Positions 43,524-53,389 of a stretch of 64,000 nucleotides of DNA are shown piece by piece. Positions within the stretch are counted from its first letter, which is position 1, and every line of letters begins with the position of its first letter. Under the pieces are notes generated by a model. That model did not search any database and had not been told where the DNA came from. It was given only the letters and a program-made list of their open reading frames with translations. The stretch covers positions 105,997,026 to 106,061,025 of the forward strand of contig CM066051.1 in NCBI GenBank assembly GCA_033557465.1. The letters run 5' to 3'. The stretch comes from Ichthyophis bannanicus. Lineage: Eukaryota; Chordata; Amphibia; Gymnophiona; Ichthyophiidae. Both the position numbers and the translations under genes were made by a program.

Positions 43524-44690
43524 ACTTGCTGCTCAGCAAATCAACATTCTCCTAGCACATCCTCCTAGGTAGAACCTCCCCTCTTCCTCTTCTGCTCACT
43601 GCATAAGGAACGCTTCCTTTAATTTTTTTTTTTGGTAACCACAAGGGCAGAGGTCAACTAGCAAAATGGAGCTAACCCGATCTCAAAATGAAGCTCAGGA
43701 AACCGTTGAGGACACCAAGTCAGGCCGTTGAAAACCCGGCTCCCAAAATGGCCGCCGCCAGAACTCCCGCGCAAACTACACGCGGCTGGCCGCAGAGACC
43801 CCGAGGCCCTCGGAATTAGCCACGGTGACTCCCTGACACCCCCTCTGCTCCGCGCTCGAAGCGCCAACCTGGGAAACCCCCTGCTGACTTTCCGACGCAC
43901 CGGGGCTGAAGGAAAGAGATAGAGGGAGGAGCCAGCACACCTCCAACGCCGGAGCACAGCCTGCACGCGGCTTCAGCTCCGGTGTGTCTCAGTGAAGAGA
44001 GCAAGGCCTGCAATCGCGCCGCTCCCGCAGCGGTCCCCTGAGGCTGCCCTCCGGCCTTTTAGTGCTGCTGCCTGCAGAAGCACGCTCTCTGCCTTCCACC
44101 TGCTCCTCACCCTTCTTTACTGCGGGTTCGGGAGCAGGGAGGCACCACACAATACACCCCCCCCCCCGTGCTCGTTTAAACGCTGGGGAGAACTCCACAG
44201 AGAGAGAAAGGAGAGACAAGAGAGGGAGGGAAGACAGTGAGAGAGAGAAGTCCACAGGAGAATCAGGTAAGACCCCTTTAGCAGCAGCAGCAGACCTGAA
44301 ATCAAAACAAAAAAGCACCTAATCAGATACAAAAAACAAACTAACAAGAGAAAGTTAAATCCTTTACAGGATTGTTCAAAAGAAAGCTCTGCTTATTTGT
44401 ACCCTCCTGAGCCCAGTCCCGGGCTCAGAACCTCCTAGCTGCTTGGAGACTGAAAGTACTGGTGGAAGTGGGCGGTTCTTGCCTATTAGTACCAGTGACA
44501 TCAAAGCGATGACATCTTTCAGTCTCCAAAGCTGCTGGTGGAGGTTCACAACTCTATGGTTCCGGGACTGGACTAGAGGGACGCAAAGGAACTTGCTGCT
44601 CAGCAAATCAACATTCTCCTAGCACATCCTCCTAGGTAGAACCTCCCCTCTTCCTCTTCTACTCACTGCATAAGGAACGCTTCCTTTAAT
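43524..44690. repeat. 100-bp direct repeats flanking a DIRS 5' fragment
   Basis: 43524-43623 and 44591-44690 are identical except for one base (TCTGCTCACT against TCTACTCACT). Between them lie a T-run and about 960 bp of DIRS family-3 leader and terminal repeat (-), similar to 53700-54457: AAAATGGCCGCC, GGTTCGGGAGCAGGGAGGC, GCTCGTTTAAACG, then GGACTGGACTAGAGGGACG. Confidence 0.85.
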
Positions 44691-44722
44691 GTAAGCTATG
44701 CCTATATATAGGCATAGCTTAC
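44691..44722. repeat. Perfect 32-bp palindrome
   Basis: GTAAGCTATGCCTATA followed immediately by its exact reverse complement, with no loop, then an AT-rich TATAGCTTATATAT tract. Confidence 0.93.
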
Positions 44723-44779
44723 ATTATAGCTTATATATTATATATAGCTTATATATTATACATTATAGCTTATATATTT

Positions 44780-45440
44780 ATTTATTTATTTACATTTCTT
44801 ATATACCTATTATAATCAGTGCGGTTCACAGAAGAACAGAAACACACTACAATGCAGTATGGTACATTGAGTTTACATGGAACAGGTGGTCAAAAACTTG
44901 GGTGAACTGGGGAGAACTATATACAGAATATATACAAATTATACAGTATTTATTTATTTATTTATTTATTTATTACAGTTTCTTATATACCGCGCTATTT
45001 AGAATCAGCGCGGTTTACATCATAACAAAACGACCATAACGACAAACTGTCAGGTTTTACATTGAACAGGAGTACAAACTTGGATAACTGGGTTAACTAT
45101 ATACATAAACTATCTACACTGCAGTGTGAGGGCATTTCTAGATTTATTCACATGGGGTATATGGATTCAGAGTGGGTGCAGGAGCTTTTGGGATGGAGTG
45201 ATGGAGGTGGCGGTTGGTTAACCATTGTCGACCGGGAGCTGTTCAGTGGGGTGTGGAAGGTGGGGGGTCAGTGTAGAGGCTGTGTGTTTTTCAGGCTTGG
45301 TATCGGGGTAGTGCTGAAGGAACAGGTGGTGTTTGAGGGCTTTTCTGATCATTAAGTTCGGGATGGCACGGATTTCTGGGGGGAGGGCGTTCCAGGCCAT
45401 GGGTGCGAAGATGGAGAAGGCTCTACTTGCCGTTAACTTT
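44780..45440 (-). mobile_element. Two consecutive L2 tails (reverse)
   Basis: (TTTA)n followed by CTTATATACCTATTATAATC (44780) and again by CTTATATACCGCGCTATTT (44945). The second continues into codons for the L2 C-terminus (AWNALPPEIRAIPNLMIRKAL and LKHHLFLQHYP on the - strand, 45218-45400). Confidence 0.8.
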
Positions 45441-45449
45441 GTACATTTT

Positions 45450-45451
45450 AT

Positions 45452-45491
<40 letters not shown>

Positions 45492-45515
45492 CTATATATA
45501 TATCTATATAGTTAT
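45450..45515. repeat. (TA)n microsatellite
   Basis: A TATATATATA run with few interruptions. Confidence 0.9.
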
Positions 45516-45529
45516 GTATCAACCAACCT

Positions 45530-45640
45530 CCTGGGGTTGTTGGAAGGGGATATGTTCCATTATACATTGTTTGATGTAAACTGCCCCTGATTGCTGGAAG
45601 GGGCGGTATATAAACTAGTGCAAATAAACAAACCAAGACA
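45530..45640 (+). mobile_element. LINE 3' tail with GGGGCGGTAT motif
   Basis: TGTAAACTGCCCCTGATTGC and TGGAAGGGGCGGTATATAAA followed by an A-rich end. Same family as 23990-24147. Confidence 0.7.
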
Positions 45641-45758
45641 TTCACCCACAGAACTCAATATCTTAAAACAAAGAAAATCCGATTCTGATCATCTAACAAG
45701 CATTCTCCATTACCAGGCATATTGTGAACTAATACAAAACCCTACAACAAAAAGCAAG

Positions 45759-46045
45759 TCTAGTGGTTAGGAAAAGGTACCTCAGGCCGGAGGGCCAGGG
45801 GTTCAATTCCCACCTGGGGACAGCAATCTCAGGCAGGAGGGACTGGGGTTTCTAGTCCTATAGGCACGCCTTGTGGCCTTGGGCAAGGCACTTAACCCTC
45901 CGTTGCCTCAGGTACACAGATTGTGAGCCCTTTGGGGGCGAGGGATTGTATCCAGTACCGGCTTATAGTGATTGTAAACCGCTCTGATGCCCTTCAGCCT
46001 GGGCGGTATATCAAGAAATTGCATAAACAAACATATCAGCACAAA
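45759..46045 (+). mobile_element. tRNA-derived SINE with MIR-like core and L2-like tail
   Basis: The head has TCTAGTGGTTAGGAAAAGG (A-box-like) and GGGGTTCAATTCCCA (B box). The body has GCCTTGGGCAAGGCACTTAA, matching the conserved core of MIR/CORE-SINEs. The tail has TTGTAAACCGCTCTGATGCC and GGGCGGTATATCAAG, shared with LINE tails here, so it is probably mobilised by that LINE. Confidence 0.8.
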
Positions 46046-46559
46046 CTTCCAAAACTCACATAAGGAGCCCATCCAAAAAAAAAGCATCACTGTAAATACT
46101 ACAGTGGGCCCTGGAACATCCATATACCTATTTGAAAAGTTGAACAAATAAAATATCTATACTGTATTTCAGTAGTTTGATGTACAAACTCCATGTTAAT
46201 AGAACACCTGGCCTCAGTCACACACTCAGAACACAGACCCTCACCAAGTACAGAATAAGTAACCATAATCTAAAGTAAAAATATGTAGCCTAAATTTAAA
46301 CTGAAACCCCAAGAAGCCAGACTCCGCATGCAGTGCAACATCAGATAAATAAGAGATGCAGTTCCCCCATACTGTGTAAAATAAAGATAGCACAAAGTCC
46401 AATCACTAAAATTAAATAAAATTATTTTTTCTACCTTTGTCGTCTGACCATTTTATTCTCTGATCATGCTGGTCCCGATCTGAGGCTTCTGCTTCTCTTA
46501 GCTCTCTTTCTGTGGTCTATGGTCCATCTGTCATTTCTTCTTTTGTTTTCTTCACTTCC
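46046..46559. other. Unassigned AT-rich sequence inside the hAT
   Basis: No coding potential or family recognised. Confidence 0.35.
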
Positions 46560-47450
46560 ATCAGCTCATTTCCAGTTCCAGTAACCATCCCCAGTATCAG
46601 CCCCCTTTCCAGTCCTCCCCCCTCCCAGCACCTTCCGATGTCAACCGCCTTGCATCCCTATGACTGCCACTGGTGTCCATTCCCTTCCAGTCCCCCTCCT
46701 TCTCCACTGTCCAGCCCCTTCTAGTCCAAATACCATCCCAGGTATCAGCTCACGTCCACTGTGTGCCACTCCCCTCCCAATCAGCTCCCTTTCAGTCGCC
46801 CTACCCTCTGTCCATCCCCCTTCCAGCTTCCTCCCCATTACCCAGCCACCTACCACTCCCATCCCCAAGTGTCAGCTCCCTTCCAGTGCCCCCCTTCAGT
46901 ACATCCCAGGTGTCAGCTCCATTCCAGCCCCCTCTTACCCCCATATCAGTTCTCTTCCTGCCCCCTCCTTCCCCTCTCAGTATCTGCTCTCTTCCAGTCC
47001 TATTCTCCCACCCCCCCGCATCAGCCCATTTGTAGCCCTAGCCCCTAGTTTTCTTTCAGGGACAACAGTCCTATCCCCCTTATCAGCCCACTCCAGTCCT
47101 AGTCCCCCCAATCAGCCCATTACCAGTCCTAGCCCCCCCATCAGCCCATTACTAGTCCTAATCCCCCCAATAAGTCCATTTCCAGTACTAGCCACCTAAT
47201 CAGCCCATTTCCAGGCCTAACCTCACCGATCAGCCCATTAACCAGTCCTAGTCCCACCTCCCGATCAGCCTATTTCCATTATCCCCCCATTGCAAACCCC
47301 CCGATAGCCCATTACTAGTCCTAGCCCCCCATCCCAATCAGCCCATTTCCAGTGCTAGCCCCCCCAATCAGCCCATTACCAGTGCTAGCCCTCCCCCCAT
47401 CAGCCCATTACTATTTCCAGTACTAACCCCCTCCCCTCCCAGCCCCAGAC
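46560..47450. repeat. C-rich minisatellite
   Basis: Imperfect tandem units built on CAGCCCATTACCAGTCCTAG followed by a C-run, clearest at 47060-47440 and more diverged to the left. The unit length is about 28-34 bp. Confidence 0.85.
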
Positions 47451-47539
47451 CTTCTTAAAGGAAATTAAAAACAAAAAAACACACACAACCCTGGCCAGAG
47501 AAGCAGCTGCCGCTGTGCTGCTTCAGCGGCAGAATGAAG

Positions 47540-47822
47540 TGCCACACGGCCACCCTGGAAGAGCTTGACAGTGCATTTCCCCCACGCCAGCTCAGCTTTG
47601 CAGAGCCACGAAGGGAGTGTGTTTCCCTTTCCCGCGGCTCTGTTAAAGCTGAACCCGCTGGTGCTGATGCGAAACAGGAAATGCCCGTTTCCCATCAGCG
47701 CTGGTGGGCTCAGCTTTAACAGAGCCGTGGGAAAGGGAAACACTCTCCCTTCGTGGCTCTGCAAAGCTGAGCCGGTGCGGGGGGAAATGCACTGTCAGGC
47801 TCTTCCAGGGCGGCCGTGTGGT
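47540..47822. repeat. Large imperfect palindrome (about 283 bp)
   Basis: Arms of about 130 bp pair around a short centre near 47681. Examples are CCACACGGCCACCCTGGAAG with CTTCCAGGGCGGCCGTGTGG, and CAGAGCCACGAAGGGAG with CTCCCTTCGTGGCTCTG. Confidence 0.9.
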
Positions 47823-48054
47823 GTCAGGCTCTTCAGGAGCAGTGGTGGAGGGGGGGGGGGGGCGGCGGCGGCGGCCACGGGGACTTCATGCTGCTGCTGC
47901 CGCAGCACAGCAACTTCTCTGGCTGGTTTTTTTTTTTATTTTGAAGGTCGAGTGAGGCGGTCTTTTGGGGGGCATTTTTTGCCACTCCGAAAACGTTGCT
48001 GCCTGAGGCCACCGCCTCACTCGGCCTCATTATAGAGTCGCCCCTGCCTATGTC

Positions 48055-48497
48055 TGTTTGAAATCTGGCTCCCAGATAAACCAAATCCTGAGCAGGTTTG
48101 AAATTGCTCTTCGCCAAATTTATGACCCAGCCTAGACTTTCCAAAAAGGCGATTACACGCTCCGTGTCCCGCAAGCTTTCTTTGCAGAACTGGATGAGCC
48201 AATCGACCAGATAGGGATGTATCAGAATTCTTTCCTGCTGGAGCCCTGCGACCAACACCGTCATCACCTTGGTGAACATGCATGGTGCGGTCTCCAGGCC
48301 AAATCGCAAGGCCTGAAACTGTGAATTGCTGATGTTCTGGCTGAATGGGAATGTGCAAGTAGGCCTCTGTGAGATCGAAGGATGTCAACAATTCTCCTTC
48401 CCTGACCACCACAATGACTGAGCAGGCAGTCTCCATATGAAGGCGGGGGATACACAAGACACCGATTTACATACTTGAGATCCAACATGGGCTGGAA
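48055..48497 (-). pseudogene. DIRS E reverse transcriptase, middle part
   Basis: FQPMLDLKYVNRCLVYP (about 48445-48497) is followed by GELLTSFDLTEAYLHIPIQP and a HPYLVDWLIQF box, where the catalytic LDD reads LVD. The 5' end joins exactly, across DIRS D, to the fragment at 54458-54790 (YFVVPKKEGSF). Confidence 0.82.
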
Positions 48498-48956
48498 GGA
48501 AAAGTAAATTTGACTTACCTGCTAATTGTTGTTCCTTAAGGAACTCTAGTCCAGTCCCGGAACCATAGAGTTTAGAATCTCCTCCAGCAGCCTTGGAGAC
48601 TGAATGACATCATCGCTTTACTAACAGTGGTATAAGTAGGCAAGGACTGCCCCCTATCTCCAGTACCTATTGACAAAGCAAACTGAGCATAGCAACAAAT
48701 AAGTAGATAAAGTATCATCAAATAAACAGAATTTGGAACAGGATACATTTCCCGTCTTAGCAAAAGAGTTCCCACCATGGCTCCACTCTATGCCCTTCGA
48801 GAACCCTCTCCATTGCTACCTTTTTCCTCTGCTTCTTACGCCGAATTTGTTTGGCTTTTGTTTTCTTATTCTTGTTTTTTTTTTTTTTAAAACAGCAAAA
48901 AGAGATCGCCCACCTTCAGGCTAACGAGCTGATAACCCCAGGGAGGGCTCTGGGAC

Positions 48957-49046
48957 TGGACTAGAGTTCCTTAAGGAACAATTAGCAGGTAAGTCTAATT
49001 TACTTTTCCTTTTCGTCCCTCTAGTCCAGTCCCGGAACCATAGAGG
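48957..49046. repeat. DIRS D internal complementary region
   Basis: The fused reverse complements of both element ends, junction at about 49012. It includes CAGGTAAGT on the + strand (48986-48994). Confidence 0.92.
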
Positions 49047-49066
49047 ATGTAACAGAGCAGTAAACC

Positions 49067-50302
49067 TCAACGGGAGGGACCAGCGAGCCCAGCCTGAAGA
49101 ACCGCCGAGCCAAAACGACCATCCCTCGCCGCCTGTACATCGAGCCTATAATGCTTGGCAAATGAGTGCAACGACGACCAGGTCGCTGCCCTACAAATGT
49201 CCCCAACCGGAACCAAACTGAACTCTGCCCAAGACGCTGCTTGTGCCCTAGTCGAATGCCGGAGACCTTCTGGCACTACTTTCCCCTTCAAAATGTACGC
49301 CGAAGCAATAGCTGTCTTCAACCAACGCGAAATGGACGCTTTCGCCGCCGCTTCCCCTTTTCGCGGCCCCTTGAAAGCTACAAACAGCCTATCGGACCTC
49401 CGAAAGTCCTCTGTCCTATGAAGGTACTTACGCAGCACCCGACGCACATCTAAGAGGTGCAACCGCTTTCCCGACTTGTCTTTCTGCTGGCCAGAAAACA
49501 CTGGAAGCGAAACCACCTGGTTAACATGAAAAGGCGAAACGACCTTAGGCAGAAAAGCCGGCACCATACGCAGCACCACTTTGTGATGGAAGGAGGACAG
49601 ATAAGGTTCTCTACAAGGCAAGGCTTGCAACTCTGAAATGCGTCGCGCGGAACAAATCGCCACCAGAAAAACCGTCTTCAAAGTTAGGTTTTTCAGAGAG
49701 GCCTTGTCCAAAGGCTCAAACAGCGCTTTGAGCAAGGCCTCCAACACCAGATTCAGATCCCAGGTAGGCACCGCACAACGCACCGGCGGACGCATAAGCA
49801 ACACCGCCCGCAGAAACCGCCGGATGTCGCCGTGAGACCCCAACGACTGGCCACGAATCTTTCCGCGGTAACAGGAAATGGCCGCTAACTGTACCCGCAA
49901 GGAACTAGCCGCCAAACCTTTGTCTACGCCATCCTGCAAGAACGAAAGGATCTGAGCCATTGAAGCCCCCAAGGGCTGAACATCGCGCTCCACACACCAG
50001 GCCTCAAAAATACACCAAACTCGAATGTACGCCACTGAGGTGCAGCGCCTGCGCGCTTTTAGCATGGCTGTCATCCTAGCCCTTTCAAGAGCCAAGCCGT
50101 AAGTGAGAACCGATTCACCTGGGGCATGCGTAACGGCCCCTGCCTTAAGAGATCTTCCCGCTGCGGCAACCTCCACGGACTGTTGGCCAGCAACCGCACC
50201 ACGTCCGCATACCAAGGCCTTCGGGGCCAATCGGGAGCCACCAACAACACCAGGCCGCGATGCTTCTCTATGCACTGCACCACACGGCCTATGAGAGCCC
50301 AA
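49067..50302 (-). CDS. DIRS D tyrosine recombinase, open reading frame
   Basis: The frame is open for 411 codons, though the first 70 or so overlap the RNase H region and the real start is unclear. It contains RRRCTSVAYIRVWCIFEAWC, then VAICSARRISELQALPC (Arg I), then VPEGLRHSTRAQAASWAEF (HxxR) and LHSFAKHYRLDVQAARD (nucleophile Tyr). All recognisable tetrad residues are present. It is uninterrupted, whereas gag, RT and RNase H of the same element each have a frameshift. Confidence 0.87.
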   Translation of the reverse strand: MGSHRPCGAVHREASRPGVVGGSRLAPKALVCGRGAVAGQQSVEVAAAGRSLKAGAVTHAPGESVLTYGLALERARMTAMLKARRRCTSVAYIRVWCIFEAWCVERDVQPLGASMAQILSFLQDGVDKGLAASSLRVQLAAISCYRGKIRGQSLGSHGDIRRFLRAVLLMRPPVRCAVPTWDLNLVLEALLKALFEPLDKASLKNLTLKTVFLVAICSARRISELQALPCREPYLSSFHHKVVLRMVPAFLPKVVSPFHVNQVVSLPVFSGQQKDKSGKRLHLLDVRRVLRKYLHRTEDFRRSDRLFVAFKGPRKGEAAAKASISRWLKTAIASAYILKGKVVPEGLRHSTRAQAASWAEFSLVPVGDICRAATWSSLHSFAKHYRLDVQAARDGRFGSAVLQAGLAGPSR

Positions 50303-51500
50303 GGTGGGAACACAGAGAAGGTCGCCATCCGGCTACCTCTGCGCCAATGCATCAAGCCCCTCTGACATCCGTTCTCGGCGCCTGCTGAAGAACCGCGGCA
50401 CCTGCGCCGACTCGAAGGTCGCCATGAGATCCATCAGCGGAATCCCCCAGCGCTGCATCAACAGCGCAAACACTTCCGGGTGCAGTCGCCACTCTCCCTG
50501 GTCCACTCTGCGACGGCTTAGGAAATCCACTTTGACATTGTCCACACCGGCCACATGCTGAGCTGAGAGAGCCCCTAGGTGCCGTTCGGCCCACCCTAAT
50601 AGCTGACTCGCCTCAGCTTCTAGAGCCACGCTGCCCGTGCCGCCCTGTTGATTGATGTAAGCTACCGTTGTTGCATTGTCGGACAGAACCCGAATCGCCT
50701 TCTGACGCAAACTGTCCTGAAATTTCTGCAGTGCCAAGAACACCGCTCTCATCTCCAACCTGTTGATGGACCAAACCGACTCCTCCAGAGACCAACCTCT
50801 CTGGGCAAACCTGCCCTCGTAATGCGCATCCCACCCCAAGAGATTTGCATCCGTAGTCAGCAATCTCCAGGAGGGGGACTCAAGAGGCATGCCGGCCCCC
50901 AAACTCTCCTGTTGCAACCACCACCGAAGCTCTTGATGCACCCCCTGAGGATACACCAAGCGCTGAGACAACACATCCTGCTGATGCGACCACCGGCGAA
51001 GCAGCGCACTCTGCAAAGGCCGCATGTGAGCTCGGGCCCACGGCACCACATCGATCGTAGCCGCCATTGTGCCCAACAACTGAAGATACTGCCACGCCGT
51101 TGGCGCTGGAGTCAACAAAAATCGCCTGACCAGGTCGTGCAGCCCCCGCGCTCGAGGGGTGGGCAGGAACACCGCCGCCTGATTCGTGTCAAAGCGGGCC
51201 CCCAGAAAGACCAGGGACTGCGAAGGAACCAAACTGCTCTTTGCAAAGTTGACCACCCAGCTCAGGCTCTCCAACATCTCTACCACCCGGGCGGTCGCAG
51301 CCAAACTTTCCTCCCTCGACTTTGCTCGAATCAGCCAATCGTCCAAATATGGGTGGACCAGCACTCCCTCCTTGCGCAGCGCTGCCGCCACCACCACCAC
51401 GATCTTGGTGAAAGTCCGAGGGGCAACGCTTGAAACTGATAGTGCCCCATAGGAACCGCAAACCGGAGATATTTTTGATGTTCCTACCGTATGGGGATAT
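50071..51500 (-). pseudogene. DIRS D reverse transcriptase (distal) and RNase H
   Basis: RT catalytic box VLVHPYLDDWLIRAKSREES (about 51310-51370), then SLVFLGARFDTNQAAVFLPT. RNase H has TTDANLLGWDAHYEG, INRLEMRAVFLALQKFQDS, LSDNATTVAYINQQGGTGS and AGVDNVKVDFLSR. A frameshift near 51490 separates it from the gag-RT frame and another near 50345 splits the C-terminus (RGLVLLVAPDWPRRPWYADV). Confidence 0.87.
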
Positions 51501-53389
51501 GAAGATAAGCCTCCGTCAGATCCAGGGACGTAAGAAATCCCCCCGCTCGGACCGCTGCTATCACGGACTGCGGAGTTTCCATCCGAAAATGGGTCACCTG
51601 GAGACACCGATTCACGCGCTTCAGATCTAAGATCGACTGAAATGTGCCTTCCTTTTTTGGCACGACGAAATATATAGAGTACCGACCGTACCCGCACTGA
51701 TCCGCTGGAACTGGCACCACCGCCCCGAGCTGAATCAGTCGCTGCAGAGTGTCCGAGACCGCCTGCAACTTTGCCGGAGCTGCGCAAGGGGATCTGAACA
51801 AGGAATCTAATACGGGGCGGTGGAGTTCCAACGCGTACCCTTCGCGAATGACCTCCAGGACCCACTGGTCCGACGTAATCTGGACCCAGGCAGGGTAAAA
51901 GTCCCGCAACCGACCTCCCACGGGAACCACCCCCACCTGAGCCCGCCTCATCTCATTGCGCCTTTTTAGGGCCCGAGAACTGGTAAGGAGCGAACCCCCT
52001 TCCCCCTCCCCGGAAGCCCCGAAACCCTTGACCTCTAACCGGGAATCTCCCCCGCTGAGACGGGCCAAACCGAGAGGATCGAAATCTACGAAACTCCCTA
52101 GCGGTCCCTCTGAACCCCGCAGGAGCACGACCCTGCTTTGGCTTATCCTCCGGGAGCCGACCGCCCTTGGACTCCCCGAGATGACCAACTTCTCCAAATC
52201 CTCTCCAAACAATAGCTTACCCCGACGAGCCTTAGAGGAACTATCAGCCGACCAATTACACAACCAGAGGTACCACCGAGCCGCAACTACTGAGGCCATA
52301 CTCTTAGCTAAACCGCAGATGAGATCATAATGGATATCCGCTAAGTACGCCGTACCGGACTCTAGCCGCGACGCATCATCCAAGCGGCCCTCCAACTGTT
52401 CCCCCTGCAATCTTTGGGACCACCGCAAACAGCCCCAAGCCACCCAGGCCCCCGCTATGGAGGCCTGCATGGAAAGGGCGCAAACATCGAAAACCTGTTT
52501 CAGTAAGGAATCCAGCCTCCTGTCTTGCGCATCCTTCAGCGCTGTGGCCCCCTCGACCGGAATCGTAGTTTTCTTCGTAACCGCCGAATCCACCTTCGGG
52601 AAGCGAAACAGCTCCCTATCCTGGTCTGCCAGCGGATAAAGGCGAGCCAAGGCTCTGGTACCCTTGAGAGCCGCCTCCGGCACATCCCATTCCTCTTGGA
52701 TCATATTCCTAAAGACCCGATGTAGGGGAAAAACTTTCTGGGACGACCGAACCGCTTGCAACAGCAGATCCTCCAAGACCTCATCAGCCACCCACTGGCA
52801 TGTTGAGGGTCTTGAGAGTCTCCGTGATCAGGGCCGGGAGCTCTTCGCGACGAAACACCCTGACCACCCGACTCTGCTGCTCGGCGCTAGGCAACTCCCC
52901 CTCTTCCAACTCCTCATTCGAAATGACCTCCATTTCCTCATCCAACTCTGCGGGGTCCTCGCCAAGGAGCGAGGCCGCACCCTCAACGCCGGCCCCCTTA
53001 CACTTCTTAGCCGCAGGAGCGCCCTCGGCTGGACTGCCCAAGGGCCCCAACCTCTTCTGCCCCTGGGACCTCGGCGGCGGAACCGGCATTGCGGGCTGGA
53101 GCAAGGCAAACACCTGTTGAAGCAGCGTAAAGAAATTTGGCAGGATCCCTGGAGAAGCTGCCCCCTGTTCCAGTCCTAACGATCCCGAGGAACCTTCTCC
53201 CGAGGAAGGCCCCGCCACTGGCTCCTCCTGGTCTGGGACCGAAGGCAACGAGCCCACTGCTTCTGCCACAGGCTGCCCCGGCACCTTATCCATTCCTTCT
53301 GCTACCAGCGTACAAGCAGAACACACCCCCGAGTCCTGCACAGTACTGCGCCTCAAGCCACACACCAAACAGCGTGGCTTAGAAGGCAT
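51484..53389 (-). pseudogene. DIRS D gag fused in frame to RT N-terminus
   Basis: MPSKPRCLVCGLRRSTVQDS with a Cys pair knuckle starts at 53389. An acidic linker follows (AELDEEMEVISNEELEEGE), then EELPALITETLKTLNMPV. A four-base duplication GTGG near 52788 shifts the frame, and DEVLEDLLLQAVRSSQKVFP continues. Gag runs on through VTKKTTIPVEGATALKDAQD and CNWSADSSSKARRGKLLFGE. It passes without a stop into the RT start (ITSDQWVLEVIREGYALELH, FVVPKKEGTFQSILDLKRVN, TSLDLTEAYLHIPI). Unlike family 1, gag and RT share one frame here. Confidence 0.85.

Larger units (their letters stand above)
42956..48046. mobile_element. hAT-type DNA transposon, 5.1 kb with nested inserts
   Basis: The ends are CAGGGGCGGCTC and GAGTCGCCCCTG (one mismatch). 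They are flanked by a perfect 8-bp duplication CCTATGTC at 42948-42955 and 48047-48054, and the DIRS E RT continues on both sides. No transposase is recognisable. Nested inside are an L2 end, a DIRS 5' fragment, L2 tails, a SINE, a C-rich minisatellite (46560-47450), a 280-bp palindrome (47540-47822) and GC-rich triplet runs. The original element is probably the outer parts only. Confidence 0.88.

Noticed and set aside
46512..47199. Long Pro/Ser-rich open frames
   Set aside because: They arise from the C-rich tandem repeat read in several frames; there is no start context, no family and no splice signals.
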